Part shown: piece by piece, positions 17,530 to 26,973 of the stretch
Layout of the letters: each line of letters opens with the position of its first letter
Numbering within the stretch: the stretch's first letter is position 1
NCBI RefSeq assembly: GCF_900580865.1
Contig: NZ_UTBZ01000052.1
Span: 62,001-126,000, forward strand
Origin: Pseudomonas viridiflava
GTDB taxonomy: Bacteria > Pseudomonadota > Gammaproteobacteria > Pseudomonadales > Pseudomonadaceae
Direction of reading: 5' to 3'
DNA length: 64,000 nucleotides
The notes under the pieces: model-generated
Seen by the model: the letters and a program-made list of their open reading frames with translations, nothing else
Databases searched by the model: none
What the model was told of the DNA's origin: nothing
Made by a program: the position numbers and the translations under genes

Positions 17530-18204
17530 TTATTTGGCAGCCTTGAGCTTCAGATACGACTGACGCATGTCCGAAGCCCAGCCATCGATCACCGGTTTGA
17601 CGTCATTCGCCGTCATCGCCTGCGAGTCATTTTCCAACGGTTTGCCGGTGCCTTTGCGCACTACTTGCGAGATAACCTTGTTGTTCGCGCCATCGAGGAA
17701 CACCGCTTCGGTGGCCAGGGTGGTTTCCTGATCGCGGATACCGCTGGCCGTGCTGACCGCTGCTGCTACCAGGGCAATCGGAATCACCTCATAAGCGTGC
17801 AGGCCTTCGGTCTTGCTGCTCACGGCGGTGATCGCCGCACGCACCACGATCACGCCAGGGCCTGGGCCAGTGGCCAACGGCAGGTCTTTGCCGATCTCAC
17901 GCTTGAGTGCCTGATCGTAGTAGGAAGTGATGCCATTGAGGGTCTGCTGGGAAATCTTCGCGGTCGGCTGCGGTTTCGGATAGAGCTGAGTCGGCTCGAT
18001 GTACACACTGGTGAATTTCTTGATGTCGACCTTCGGATCGATCCAGCGCATGACCTCGGCACCGGACGGCGATTTGGCCTCCTTGAGCTGGCTGTAGTCT
18101 TTGAGGAAGCCGGAGTACTCTTTCGGGTCGACGGTTTTGCTGGAACAACCCACCACTGCGAGAGTGGCAAAACACAGAGTGCCCATCATCACTGCTAGCT
18201 TCAT
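17530..18204 (-). CDS. DUF3313 family lipoprotein
   Basis: 224 residues. A lipoprotein signal with lipobox AVVGC (Cys at about residue 20) and the DUF3313 hallmark (Y-SGFLKDYSQL) near residue 30. The body has VDIKKFTSVYIEPTQLY and ends KLKAAK. Predicted outer- or inner-membrane-anchored periplasmic lipoprotein of unknown function. Convergent with the DUF3829 gene and divergent from the cytochrome gene. Confidence 0.85.
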   Translation of the reverse strand: MKLAVMMGTLCFATLAVVGCSSKTVDPKEYSGFLKDYSQLKEAKSPSGAEVMRWIDPKVDIKKFTSVYIEPTQLYPKPQPTAKISQQTLNGITSYYDQALKREIGKDLPLATGPGPGVIVVRAAITAVSSKTEGLHAYEVIPIALVAAAVSTASGIRDQETTLATEAVFLDGANNKVISQVVRKGTGKPLENDSQAMTANDVKPVIDGWASDMRQSYLKLKAAK

Positions 18205-18416
18205 GCTGTAACTCCTGTCAGAAGGCCAAAAACTTTGCCCGGGGGAATTACAGGTATAGCTAAAACCTCAGTAATTGCGATTGCAAAGCACAATATTCAC
18301 GCAAGGCTGCGCGGCGCATCACAACGGTCATTTGACAGACGCCGGTCATCCGGCAAAGCTGCATCGAGTTTGAACGCACGCCAGACGGCAAATGCACCTG
18401 GACTACGGAAGTCGCA

Positions 18417-20777
18417 ATGCCCAAGCATAAAAACAAAACAGCACAACCTGACCCTGATTCGCCTCGATCTGCAATTACCAAATACGTGTTCCCGATCACC
18501 ATCGGAGTGCTGCTCGCCGCTATCGCCGGCATCGGCTGGTTTTTGTTCAGCCCAGCTCCTGCTCCCGTGAAACCGCCGCCGATCAGCACGCCCGTAGCCG
18601 CCCCGGCCAAGCCACAACCCGTTGTGGCGAGCACGCCGGCAACGATGGTCGATGAGCAACAATGCCAGGCCTGCCACACCGAGCAGGTCAAGGACTGGCA
18701 AGGTTCGCATCACCAGTTGGCGATGCAACCGGCGAACGCTGAAACCCTGCTCGGCGACTTCAACAACGTCACCTTCAAAGCCGAAAACGAGACCACGCGG
18801 TTCTTACGCAAGGGCGATGAATTCTGGGTCAACACCCCCGGTATCGACGGCAAGAATGCCGATTTCAAAGTCGCCTACACCTTTGGCATCGCGCCATTGC
18901 AGCAATACCTGATCGAGGTCGGCGAAGGTCGTTTGCAGGCGCTCGGCGTGGCGTGGGATACCGAGAAAAATCGCTGGTTTCATCTCTACCCCGGCCAAGG
19001 CGTGAACTTCAAGAATCCGCTGCACTGGAGCAAGCCGAGCCAGAACGCCAACTTCATGTGCGTCGAGTGCCACACCACCGGCTTCAAGCGCAATTTTGAT
19101 GCGGCCAGCAACACCTTCAACAGTCAGTGGAACAGCCTCGGTGTCGGTTGCCAGGCGTGTCACGGTCCGGCGTCGAATCACCTGGAGTGGACGCAGAAAA
19201 AAACCGACCTGATCCATCAGGGGTTTGACGTCGACCTCAAGGACAAGAACGCCACCGTCGAGATCGAAACCTGCGCCCGTTGCCACGCGCGGCGTGCGCC
19301 GTTGGGCGATGGCTACACCGTCGGCAAGCGCCTGATGGACGATTATCTGCCGAGCACCCTCACCCGCGAGTTGTATGCGCTGGACGGCAAGATCAAGGAT
19401 GAGGTGTTCGAACACGGCTCGTTCCTGCAAAGCAAAATGTTCGACAAGGGTGTGCGTTGCAGCAACTGCCACAACCCGCACAGCAGCGAACTGAAAGCCC
19501 CGGGCAACGCGGTGTGCCTGCAATGCCACAACACCGCCGGCAAGACCTCCGTCGAGGGCGTTGATGGCAAAGGCTTGCAAGCGAAGAACTACGATTCCAT
19601 CGAGCATACGCGCCACACCATGGGCAAGCCTGGTTCGCAATGCGTGGATTGTCACATGCCGGGCAAGTTCTACATGGGCAACGACTTCCGCCATGACCAC
19701 AGCTTCAGCATTCCCAACCCGGAGCGAGCGCAGAAACTCGGCACGCCGGACGCCTGCCTGACGTGTCATCAGGGCAAGGCTGGCGACAAGATCACCGCGC
19801 AGTTCAAGTTGTGGAGCGCCTCCAGCGCAACCCAGGCTCCGCGTTATGACGAAAGCCTGTGGCTGATCCGCAATGGCCAGCCGGGTGCCGCTGATGCGCT
19901 GTACGAGCAGTTGCAGCGCAGCAACCTGCCAGCGATCCAACGCGCGACCTTGCTCGCGGAGTTGCCGCTGTATCCGAGCGAACAGGCCTTGAAGCTGGCC
20001 ACGCAAGATCTGAAGAACCCGGCGCCTCAGGTGCGCGAAAGTGCCGTGCGGGCGATCAGTGCATTCCTGCCGCCGCCGGAGCGTGCGCCGTTGTTGGCGC
20101 CGTTGCTGGGTGATTCGGTGAAAGCCGTGCGCATCGTTGCCGCGCGGGATCTGTTGAGTGTTGCGCGCAATAATGGTCTCGGCGCGGCGCAAGCCAATTG
20201 GGATGCGGCGATTGCCGAGTACGAAGCGGTGCAGAAGAGTCTGCTGGAGCGTGCCGAGGCCAATCTGAATCTGGCGATGTTGTATCAGGCCAGTGGCCGG
20301 GGTTCGGAGGTCGAAGGTCTGTTGCGCTCGGCGCTTAAGCGCGACCCGGATTTCTACCCGGCGCTGGTGACGCTGGTGCAATGGCTGGAGGCTAATGGTC
20401 GTGGCCAGGAGGCGCAGACACTGTTGGATGACAGCCTCAAGCAGCATCCGGACGCGGCGCTGTTGCAGCACACTCAGGGGCTGGCGCTGATCCGCGCGGG
20501 CAAGGCTGCTGAAGCCATGTCACCGCTGAAGAAAGCCGCGCAACTGGAGCCGCAGAACGCGCAGTACGGTTATGTACTGGCAGTGGCGCTGCATGAGCGC
20601 GGCAAGGTCGATGAGGCCTGCGCGGTGCTGGAAGGTCTGCTCAAGGTGCAACCGGCGAACCGCAATGCGCGGTTGTCGCTGATTCAGTGGTATCTCGACA
20701 GCGGGCAGGAGCCAAAGGCGCAGGTGCTGTTGCAGGGCTGGAAGAAGATGAACATGGGGGATCCGGCGCTTAAGTGA
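18417..20777 (+). CDS. Octaheme cytochrome c with HEAT/TPR repeats
   Basis: 786 residues. One N-terminal membrane helix (about 22-42), a Pro/Ala-rich linker, then eight CxxCH heme c sites at Cys 83, 215, 245, 286, 348, 367, 409 and 447, and an alpha-solenoid C-terminus: HEAT-like helices (about 510-580) then TPRs (about 610-780). The heme region resembles cytochrome c554/doca-type multiheme proteins; the fusion to TPRs is seen in some Proteobacteria. It should face the periplasm, tethered to the inner membrane, and pass electrons to or from an unknown partner. The last 59 bases are duplicated downstream at about 21021. Confidence 0.88.
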   Translation: MPKHKNKTAQPDPDSPRSAITKYVFPITIGVLLAAIAGIGWFLFSPAPAPVKPPPISTPVAAPAKPQPVVASTPATMVDEQQCQACHTEQVKDWQGSHHQLAMQPANAETLLGDFNNVTFKAENETTRFLRKGDEFWVNTPGIDGKNADFKVAYTFGIAPLQQYLIEVGEGRLQALGVAWDTEKNRWFHLYPGQGVNFKNPLHWSKPSQNANFMCVECHTTGFKRNFDAASNTFNSQWNSLGVGCQACHGPASNHLEWTQKKTDLIHQGFDVDLKDKNATVEIETCARCHARRAPLGDGYTVGKRLMDDYLPSTLTRELYALDGKIKDEVFEHGSFLQSKMFDKGVRCSNCHNPHSSELKAPGNAVCLQCHNTAGKTSVEGVDGKGLQAKNYDSIEHTRHTMGKPGSQCVDCHMPGKFYMGNDFRHDHSFSIPNPERAQKLGTPDACLTCHQGKAGDKITAQFKLWSASSATQAPRYDESLWLIRNGQPGAADALYEQLQRSNLPAIQRATLLAELPLYPSEQALKLATQDLKNPAPQVRESAVRAISAFLPPPERAPLLAPLLGDSVKAVRIVAARDLLSVARNNGLGAAQANWDAAIAEYEAVQKSLLERAEANLNLAMLYQASGRGSEVEGLLRSALKRDPDFYPALVTLVQWLEANGRGQEAQTLLDDSLKQHPDAALLQHTQGLALIRAGKAAEAMSPLKKAAQLEPQNAQYGYVLAVALHERGKVDEACAVLEGLLKVQPANRNARLSLIQWYLDSGQEPKAQVLLQGWKKMNMGDPALK

Positions 20778-21431
20778 TTGGCTGGAGATTGTTGGCCCTC
20801 ACCCTAGCCCTCCCGAAACGTCGGACCGCCCAGAGGTAGAGGGGACCGATTGGGGGAGATTCAAGAGATACGCCGACGTGAACGATTGGCGTTGAATCCA
20901 TAATCGATTCGGTTTTTCACGTCGGTGCAGGACGACAGACACCTCGGTCAGTCCCCTCTCCCTCTGGGAGAGGGTTAGGGTGAGGGGCTCTTCAAGGCTC
21001 AACCGTTTACCAGGAAAAAACGCAGGTGCTGTTGCAGGGGCGGAAGAAGATGAATATGGGGGATCCGGCGCTAAAGTGATTGGCTGAAGATTGTCTACCC
21101 TCACCCTAGCCCTCTCCCAAAGGTAGAGGGAACCGATTGGGGGATATTCAAGAGATACACCGACTTGAGCGATTGCCTTTGAATCCATAATCGACTCGGT
21201 TTTTCACGTCGGTGTCACTCGCCAGACAACTCGGTCAGTCCCCTCTCCCAGAGGTAGAGGGGACCGATTGGGGGAGATTCAAGAGATACGCCGACGTGAA
21301 CGATTGGCGTTGAATCCATAATCGACTCGGTTTTTCACGTCGGTGTCACTCGCCAGACAACTCGGTCAGTCCCCTCTCCCTCCGGGAGAGGGTTAGGGTT
21401 AGGGTGAGGGGCTTTTCAAGGTTCAACCGAT
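20778..21431. repeat. Tandem duplication with CCCTCTCCCTCTGGGAGAGGG repeats
   Basis: A 650-base noncoding stretch built from a unit of about 302 bases. The CGCAGGTGCTGTTGCAGG that ends the cytochrome gene (20719) recurs at 21021 together with its stop-codon region, the GATTGGGGGAGATTCAAGAG stretch, the AATCCATAATCGA(T/C)TCGG stretch and a CTCTCCC...GGGAGAGGGTTAGGGTGAG palindrome. The inner part appears a third time at 21240-21400. The palindrome resembles those at 26795 and 61561. No gene seen. Confidence 0.9.
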
Positions 21432-22406
21432 CTACCAGGACGAAGTCTCACCACTGCGCAACGCCATCTCGCGCCGACTATTGATGTGCATCGCCTTGAT
21501 CAACGACACCGTGCCAACCAGCAAAATGGCCGCGCCCAACAGGAAGTCGATGTTGTACAGCTGAAAATCCTGCACCGGCCCAATCAGCAGCACCCGCACA
21601 ATCGCCGCCCCCAGCAGCGTGGCGAGGAAGTCGATCCCCGGTTCATTACGGTAAAACACCAGCAGCAACGGCAGGCACAGCACCAACAACAGCAACAACA
21701 CGACAACCTTGAACGAGCCTTTGCGCTCGACACTGAATGCGCATTCGTGCGGTCCGTACGCCTTGTAATCCTCGTCGCGAATCATCGAGGTTTTCTCGTT
21801 GATGTAATCGACGCGGTTGTACTTCTGGATCGGTGTGAAGGTGTTGGACATCTCCATCAGCGTGGTGATGTTCTTGAAACGCAGGTCGATGCGCTCGCTG
21901 CCCTTGAGGTAATAGAGCACCGGTTTGTAGCCGTAGCGATAGGTGTCGAAAGGGAATTCGGTGACCTGACCCTGTACGCCGATCGGCCGTGGTTCAAGTT
22001 CGGCGTACGCACTTTTATTGGTGGCCGACAGGTTGCGGCTCAGCGGCTGCACCTTGACCTGCTCAAGGAAGATCGGCGTGACACCGAAGGACCACTGCAA
22101 CGGTTCCAGACGCAAACGCAGTTCGTTGCGGCTGAGGTCGTAACGGTTAAAGGTGCGTTCCGAAACCACCAGGGAACCGCTGAGCATGAACTCGCCGCGC
22201 AGGTTGTTGGTGACGCGCAAGGTCAGTTGGTCCTTGCCCAGCAACGCCGCTTCGGTGGACGGTGGCGTGCCGCACCACGCGGTGCTTTCGCCGACACCGC
22301 CGAGCTGGCCGCCGCTGTTTTCCTTGAATACATAAAAGTAACTGGCCCACAGCGTCAGCATCAAAAGCACCGCTGTGAGGCCGAGGATTTTTTTGCCCGG
22401 ACTCAC
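21432..22406 (-). CDS. Inner membrane protein of unknown function
   Basis: 324 residues with an N-terminal membrane helix (ILGLTAVLLMLTLWASYFYVF), a large extracytoplasmic domain of about 190 residues, and three or four C-terminal helices (VVVLLLLLVLCLPLLLVFY onward). The topology recalls DUF4436-type proteins, but I am not sure of the family. Two Cys (CGTPP and HECAF) in the external domain could pair. It sits next to the tandem repeats on the opposite strand to the cytochrome gene. Confidence 0.65.
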   Translation of the reverse strand: MSPGKKILGLTAVLLMLTLWASYFYVFKENSGGQLGGVGESTAWCGTPPSTEAALLGKDQLTLRVTNNLRGEFMLSGSLVVSERTFNRYDLSRNELRLRLEPLQWSFGVTPIFLEQVKVQPLSRNLSATNKSAYAELEPRPIGVQGQVTEFPFDTYRYGYKPVLYYLKGSERIDLRFKNITTLMEMSNTFTPIQKYNRVDYINEKTSMIRDEDYKAYGPHECAFSVERKGSFKVVVLLLLLVLCLPLLLVFYRNEPGIDFLATLLGAAIVRVLLIGPVQDFQLYNIDFLLGAAILLVGTVSLIKAMHINSRREMALRSGETSSW

Positions 22407-22544
22407 TGATCAGACTCCCTTCTTCGGTTCCATCGTCCAGCCGAAAACCCGCTGGCGACGGCGACTCTACCAAAAGGCCAGCATCGACCCAAGGGAAAAT
22501 GCCCAACGAGTGAGGGTTGTAGGGGTTTCCCCGGTGGCAGAAGC

Positions 22545-22621
22545 AAGATCAAAAGATCGCAGCCTGCGGCAGCTCCTACACGGGATCAAATGTAGGAGCT
22601 GCCGAAGGCTGCGATCTTTTT
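22545..22621. repeat. REPIN, TGTAGGAGCTGCCGAAGG family
   Basis: AGATCAAAAGATCGCAGCCT...GCAGCTCCTACA and TGTAGGAGCTGCCGAAGGCT...GATCTTTT face each other around CGGGATCAAA. It lies between two minus-strand genes. Confidence 0.93.
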
Positions 22622-22627
22622 TAACCG

Positions 22628-23107
22628 TCAACGCCGACGGAAAAGCGGGCGCGGCTCGATCACCGAACGCCCGTACAGCACACTCATGCCGGCCAACCCC
22701 TTCAGCGCATCCTCGGCGGATTTGTCCTCGCGCACCGCAAAACTGTCGAACCCGCACTGGCGCATATGGCTGAGCTGATCACGCAACACGTCGCCAATCG
22801 CGCGCAACTCCCCTGCCCAACCGAACCGGCTGCGCAGCAGATACGCCTGACTGTAAGCACGCCCGTCGCGAAAGCTCGGGAAATCCAGGGCGATCAGCGG
22901 TAAAGAGGCCAGCCATGGCACCAGGCTTTCAACCTCATCGTCCGGGCCGAGCCACACGGCGTGGGTCGACGGTGATTGCAGCCAGTGCGCCAGCGGCAAC
23001 ATCAGCAAACCTGCAGGCCTTGGCGTCGATGGCTCACGCACCAGCGTCCACGGATCGTCCGCCACCATTCGCGCGACACCCTGCTCCAGCCGCAACAGAT
23101 TATTCAT
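22628..23107 (-). CDS. DUF934 family protein (CysI partner)
   Basis: 159 residues. The DUF934 core is visible (LPLIALDFPSFRDGRAYSQA, LRSRFGWAGELRAIGDVLRD, LSHMRQCGFDSFAVR). DUF934 genes nearly always follow cysI and are linked to sulfite reduction. The ATG at 23107 overlaps the cysI stop by 4 bases, supporting coupling. The longer in-frame ORF reaching 23332 lies inside cysI and is rejected. Confidence 0.9.
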   Translation of the reverse strand: MNNLLRLEQGVARMVADDPWTLVREPSTPRPAGLLMLPLAHWLQSPSTHAVWLGPDDEVESLVPWLASLPLIALDFPSFRDGRAYSQAYLLRSRFGWAGELRAIGDVLRDQLSHMRQCGFDSFAVREDKSAEDALKGLAGMSVLYGRSVIEPRPLFRRR

Positions 23108-24777
23108 GCCGTGGCCTCCAGCGTTTTCGGATAGACCCGCTCCTTGAACGGCTCCAGGCCGATCCGTGCCACGGTGTCGACGAACAATTCCTCGTGCTCG
23201 CGGTAGCGCACGAAGGTGCCGATGATCCGCTCGATCACCTGGGGCACCTCGGCGGCGCTGAACGATGGGCCGATGACTTTGCCCAGTGCGCTGTGCTTGC
23301 CCTGGGCGCCGCCGAGGGTGATCTGATACCACTCGCTGCCGTTCTTATCGACGCCGAGGATGCCGATATTGCCGATGTGGTGATGGCCGCAGGCATTCAT
23401 GCAGCCGGAGATGTTCAGGCTGATATCGCCGAGATCATGCAGGTAATCGAGGTTGTCGAAGCGCGCCTGAATCGCCTGGGCGATCGGGATCGACTTGGCG
23501 TTGGCCAACGCACAGAAATCGCCACCGGGGCAGGCAATGATATCGGTGAGCAGGCCAACGTTGGCGCTGCCCAGGTCGTGTTTACACGCCAGTTGCCACA
23601 GCGCATAGAGGTCGGTTTTCGGAACATCGGGCAAGACGATGTTCTGCTCATGGGCAATACGGATCTCGCCAAAACCGAAACGTTGCGACCAGTCGGCCAC
23701 CGCCAGCATCTGCACGCCGGTGACATCCCCCGGCGGTGAGGCCATGCCCGGTTTGGTCGACAGCACCACACTGGTGTAACCCGGCACTTTGTGCGGTTGC
23801 ACGTTACGCGCGACCCAACGGGCGAACGCTGGGCTTTCGGCCAGGCGCGTGCCGAAGTCCAGATCGGTGTCGGCCAGGGTGTGATAGATCGGCGGCACGA
23901 AGGCGCTGGCGACCCGCTGGTACTCGGCCTCGGTCAACTGCGCCGGGCCGTCCTTGAGGTGTTGCCATTCCTCTTCGACTTCCTTGGCAAACGTCTCGAT
24001 GCCCAATGCCTTGACCAGAATCTTGATCCGCGCTTTGTACTTGTTGTCACGCCGACCATGACGGTTGTAGACGCGCAAAACCGCTTCGACGTAGGACAGC
24101 AAATGCTGCCACGGCAAACCTTCGCGGATCTGCAAACCGAGGATCGGCGTGCGCCCCAGACCACCGCCGACGATCACTCGCAGGAGCATCTGCCCGTCGC
24201 GACCGGGGTAAAGATACAGTCCGATATCGTGCATCATGATCGCCGCGCGATCCTGTTTGGCCGAGCAGATGGCGATCTTGAATTTGCGTGGCAAAAAGAG
24301 GAATTCCGGGTTGATCGTCGACCACTGCCGCAGAATCTCGGCCAGTGGACGCGGGTCGATCAGCTCATCTGCAGCAACCCCGGCGAAGGCCTCGGTGGTG
24401 ATGTTGCGCACGCAGTTGCCGGAGGTCTGGATCGCATGCATGTTGACCTGCGCCAGACGCTCGAGGATGTCCGGCACCTCGGCGAGTTCGATCCAGTTGA
24501 ACTGCATGTTCTGCCGCGTAGTGAAGTGGCCGTAACCGCGATCGTAATCACTGGCGATGCTGGCCAACGTGCGCATCTGTTCGGCACTCAAGGTGCCGTA
24601 GGGAATCGCCACGCGCAGCATGTAGGCGTGCTTCTGCATGTACAGGCCGTTTTGCAGGCGCAACGGCAGAAACTCCTCTTCGCTCAGTTCCCCGGCCATG
24701 AAGCGCTCGACCTGATCGCGGAATTGCGCAACACGCTCAAACACCAGCGCCCGGTCGTAATCATCGTATTGATACAT
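23104..24777 (-). CDS. cysI: Siroheme nitrite/sulfite reductase (CysI-like)
   Basis: 557 residues, ferredoxin-nitrite/sulfite reductase fold. N-terminal half-domain with TRQNMQFNW and GNCVRN; siroheme/[4Fe-4S] ligands CPGGDFC and GCMNACGHHH (C-x5-C then C-x3-C). It would reduce sulfite to sulfide (or nitrite to ammonia) in six-electron steps. ATG 24777 is chosen to begin MYQYDDYD, as in homologues; GTG 24786 lies closer to the GAGG site and is less likely. P. aeruginosa has a second CysI-like gene beside ccoN4 (PA4130 region, from memory); this locus fits that copy. Confidence 0.9.
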   Translation of the reverse strand: MYQYDDYDRALVFERVAQFRDQVERFMAGELSEEEFLPLRLQNGLYMQKHAYMLRVAIPYGTLSAEQMRTLASIASDYDRGYGHFTTRQNMQFNWIELAEVPDILERLAQVNMHAIQTSGNCVRNITTEAFAGVAADELIDPRPLAEILRQWSTINPEFLFLPRKFKIAICSAKQDRAAIMMHDIGLYLYPGRDGQMLLRVIVGGGLGRTPILGLQIREGLPWQHLLSYVEAVLRVYNRHGRRDNKYKARIKILVKALGIETFAKEVEEEWQHLKDGPAQLTEAEYQRVASAFVPPIYHTLADTDLDFGTRLAESPAFARWVARNVQPHKVPGYTSVVLSTKPGMASPPGDVTGVQMLAVADWSQRFGFGEIRIAHEQNIVLPDVPKTDLYALWQLACKHDLGSANVGLLTDIIACPGGDFCALANAKSIPIAQAIQARFDNLDYLHDLGDISLNISGCMNACGHHHIGNIGILGVDKNGSEWYQITLGGAQGKHSALGKVIGPSFSAAEVPQVIERIIGTFVRYREHEELFVDTVARIGLEPFKERVYPKTLEATA

Positions 24778-24799
24778 GCCTGCCACCTCATCAGTTATT

Positions 24800-24892
24800 C
24801 CTGTGGGAGCGAGCCTGCTCGCGAATGCGGTGTGTCAGGCAACTGCATTGTTGGCTGACACACCGCATTCGCGAGCAGGCTCGCTCCCACAG
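24800..24892. repeat. REPIN between cysI and ccoN-like gene
   Basis: CTGTGGGAGCGAGCCTGCTC and its inverted partner enclose an internal palindrome TGCGGTGTGTCAG...CTGACACACCGCA, giving one long hairpin. Confidence 0.95.
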
Positions 24893-25116
24893 TTTTCTTC
24901 AGAGCACTATGACGAAGCAGCGCAGCACGTTACAGATTCACCTGAAGTCATAAAAACCATATCAGGGCGCGGCAGAACGCCGCAGTCAGCACTTCAATCT
25001 GATCCGCACAAATGAAAGATTCCTGAGCCTGTTTTGTTTCTGGCGGGGTTTCTACAGTGCAGCTCATGCCAGACCGGGTGGCCTGGCAAGACTTTGCAAC
25101 CGTGGATGAACTGACC

Positions 25117-26544
25117 ATGAGCACAGCAACAATCGGACAAGCTTATAACTATAAGGTCGTCCGCCAATTCGTTATTGCGACGATTTTCTGGGGTGTGGTG
25201 GGCATGGCGATGGGGGTTTTTATCGCCTCGCAACTGGTGTGGCCAGAGATGAATCTTGACCTGCCGTGGACCACCTTCGGCCGCTTGCGACCGCTGCACA
25301 CCAGCCTGGTGATTTTCGGTTTCGCCGGCAGCGCGCAATTTGCCGCCAGTTACTACGCGGTGCAGCGTACCTGCCAGGTGCGGCTGTATTCAGACAAACT
25401 CGCCGCGTTCACCTTCTGGGGCTGGCAATCGGTGATTGTGATCATGCTGATCACCCTGCCGCTGGGCTACACCACCACCAAGGAATACGCCGAGATCGAA
25501 TTCTCCGGCGCGGTGTGGATGGCCGTCGTCTGGGTCGCCTACGCCATCGTGTTTTTCACCACCGTGGTGCAGCGCAAGACCAAGCATATCTACGTCGGCA
25601 ACTGGTTTTTCGGCGCGTTCATCCTGGTGATCGCCATGCTCCACGTGGTCAATCACCTGTCAATTCCGGTGGACTGGTTCAAATCCTATCCGGTGTATTC
25701 CGGGGCTACCGACGCGATGGTGCAGTGGTGGTATGGGCACAACGCGGTGGGCTTTTTCCTGACCACCGGCTTCCTCGGGATGATGTATTACTTCGTGCCG
25801 AAACAGGTCAATCGGCCGGTGTATTCGTACCGGTTGTCGATCGTGCATTTCTGGGCGCTGATCACCCTGTACATCTGGGCCGGCCCGCACCATTTGCATT
25901 ACACCGCACTGCCGGACTGGGCGCAGTCGCTGGGCATGGCCATGTCACTGATCCTGCTCGCGCCGAGCTGGGGCGGGATGATCAACGGCATGATGACCTT
26001 GTCCGGCGCCTGGCATAAGTTGCGCACCGACCCGATTCTGCGCTTCCTCGTGCTGTCACTGGCGTTCTACGGCATGTCGACGTTCGAAGGGCCGATGATG
26101 GCAATCAAAACGGTCAATGCCCTCTCCCACTACACCGACTGGACCATCGGCCACGTCCACGCCGGCGCCTTGGGCTGGGTGGCGATGATCACCTTCGGCG
26201 CGACCTATCACATGGTGCCCAAAGTGTTTGGCCGCGAGCAGATGTACAGCACGCCGCTGATCAACCTGCACTTCTGGCTGGCGACCATCGGCACGGTGTT
26301 GTACATCGCTTCGATGTGGGTCAACGGCATCACCCAGGGCCTGATGTGGCGGGCGATCAACGAGGACGGCACGCTGACTTACTCGTTTGTCGAGGCACTG
26401 CAGGCCAGTCATCCGGGGTTCATCGTGCGCTTTGCCGGCGGGGTGTTCTTCCTTACCGGGATGTTGCTGATGGCTTACAACGTGTGGCGTACGGTGCGAG
26501 TAGCGGACGTCGCGCTGGCTCACCGTGAAGCGCAGATCGCCTGA
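25117..26544 (+). CDS. ccoN: Orphan cbb3-type cytochrome oxidase subunit I (CcoN4-like)
   Basis: 475 residues with twelve predicted membrane helices. Heme-copper ligands are present: [10 protein letters not shown] (low-spin heme His), WWYGHNAV (CuB His-Tyr), GPHHLHYT (CuB His pair) and [11 protein letters not shown] (heme His). No ccoO or ccoP follows, so this is an orphan catalytic subunit that must join CcoO/CcoP from another locus. Its setting, divergent from cysI/DUF934 and followed by a short membrane protein, matches P. aeruginosa ccoN4, linked there to cyanide-resistant respiration. ATG 25117 begins MSTATIG; upstream in-frame ATGs lack the family sequence. Confidence 0.92.
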   Translation: MSTATIGQAYNYKVVRQFVIATIFWGVVGMAMGVFIASQLVWPEMNLDLPWTTFGRLRPLHTSLVIFGFAGSAQFAASYYAVQRTCQVRLYSDKLAAFTFWGWQSVIVIMLITLPLGYTTTKEYAEIEFSGAVWMAVVWVAYAIVFFTTVVQRKTKHIYVGNWFFGAFILVIAMLHVVNHLSIPVDWFKSYPVYSGATDAMVQWWYGHNAVGFFLTTGFLGMMYYFVPKQVNRPVYSYRLSIVHFWALITLYIWAGPHHLHYTALPDWAQSLGMAMSLILLAPSWGGMINGMMTLSGAWHKLRTDPILRFLVLSLAFYGMSTFEGPMMAIKTVNALSHYTDWTIGHVHAGALGWVAMITFGATYHMVPKVFGREQMYSTPLINLHFWLATIGTVLYIASMWVNGITQGLMWRAINEDGTLTYSFVEALQASHPGFIVRFAGGVFFLTGMLLMAYNVWRTVRVADVALAHREAQIA

Positions 26545-26562
26545 GGCAGGGAGCCGCTCGTG

Positions 26563-26781
26563 ATGGAGATTTTCTTTGATGTGTTGGGGGTGGTGTTTCT
26601 GTGGCTGGCGGTGGAGTACTGCTTGCGGCGGGAGACGGCGGACAGTCTGGATGAAGCGAGTATGGTGCCATTTGCCGATGATCCGGAGGTGGCGCGGCGG
26701 GTTGAGCTGGCCACTGGCAAGACAGTGAAAGCGGTGGCGCCTGAAGTGGCCAAGCCGGGGTGGGTCAATCTCGATATGTGA
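26563..26781 (+). CDS. Small membrane protein following ccoN4-like gene
   Basis: 72 residues with one membrane helix (EIFFDVLGVVFLWLAVEYCL) and a charged tail. A GGCAGGGAG site lies about 10 bases upstream of the ATG. It is 18 bases after ccoN and equals in position the small gene following ccoN4 in P. aeruginosa. It could be a CcoQ-like accessory subunit, inferred from context, not from a recognised motif. Confidence 0.7.
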   Translation: MEIFFDVLGVVFLWLAVEYCLRRETADSLDEASMVPFADDPEVARRVELATGKTVKAVAPEVAKPGWVNLDM

Positions 26782-26794
26782 GGGGTGTCAGGTG

Positions 26795-26961
26795 GGCTGC
26801 CCTCACCCTAGCCCTCTCCCAGGGGGAGAGGGAACTGACCGAGTTGTTTGTTCGGGTTACGTCGACCTGAAATATCTCGGGTGAACGCAATCTCAAACAC
26901 AACGAAGATCGACTCCCTTTCCCCCTCGCCCCCTTGGGGGAGAGGGCTGGGGTGAGGGGGT
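26795..26961. repeat. CTCTCCC...GGGAGAGG palindromic repeats
   Basis: Two inverted copies (CCCTCACCCTAGCCCTCTCC near 26800 and GGGGAGAGGGCTGGGGTGAG near 26938) enclose an AT-richer centre. Same family as 20778-21431 and 61561-61858. Confidence 0.85.
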
Positions 26962-26973
26962 AAGCTCTTGATC

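Noticed and set aside
18804..20471. 555-residue open frame antisense to the octaheme cytochrome
   Set aside because: The sense strand carries eight heme motifs and TPRs; the antisense translation is Arg/Gln-rich without any domain.
20778..21431. CRISPR array or telomere-like repeat
   Set aside because: The repeats are palindromic and irregularly spaced, without unique spacers; GGGTTAGGG-like text is part of the palindrome family.
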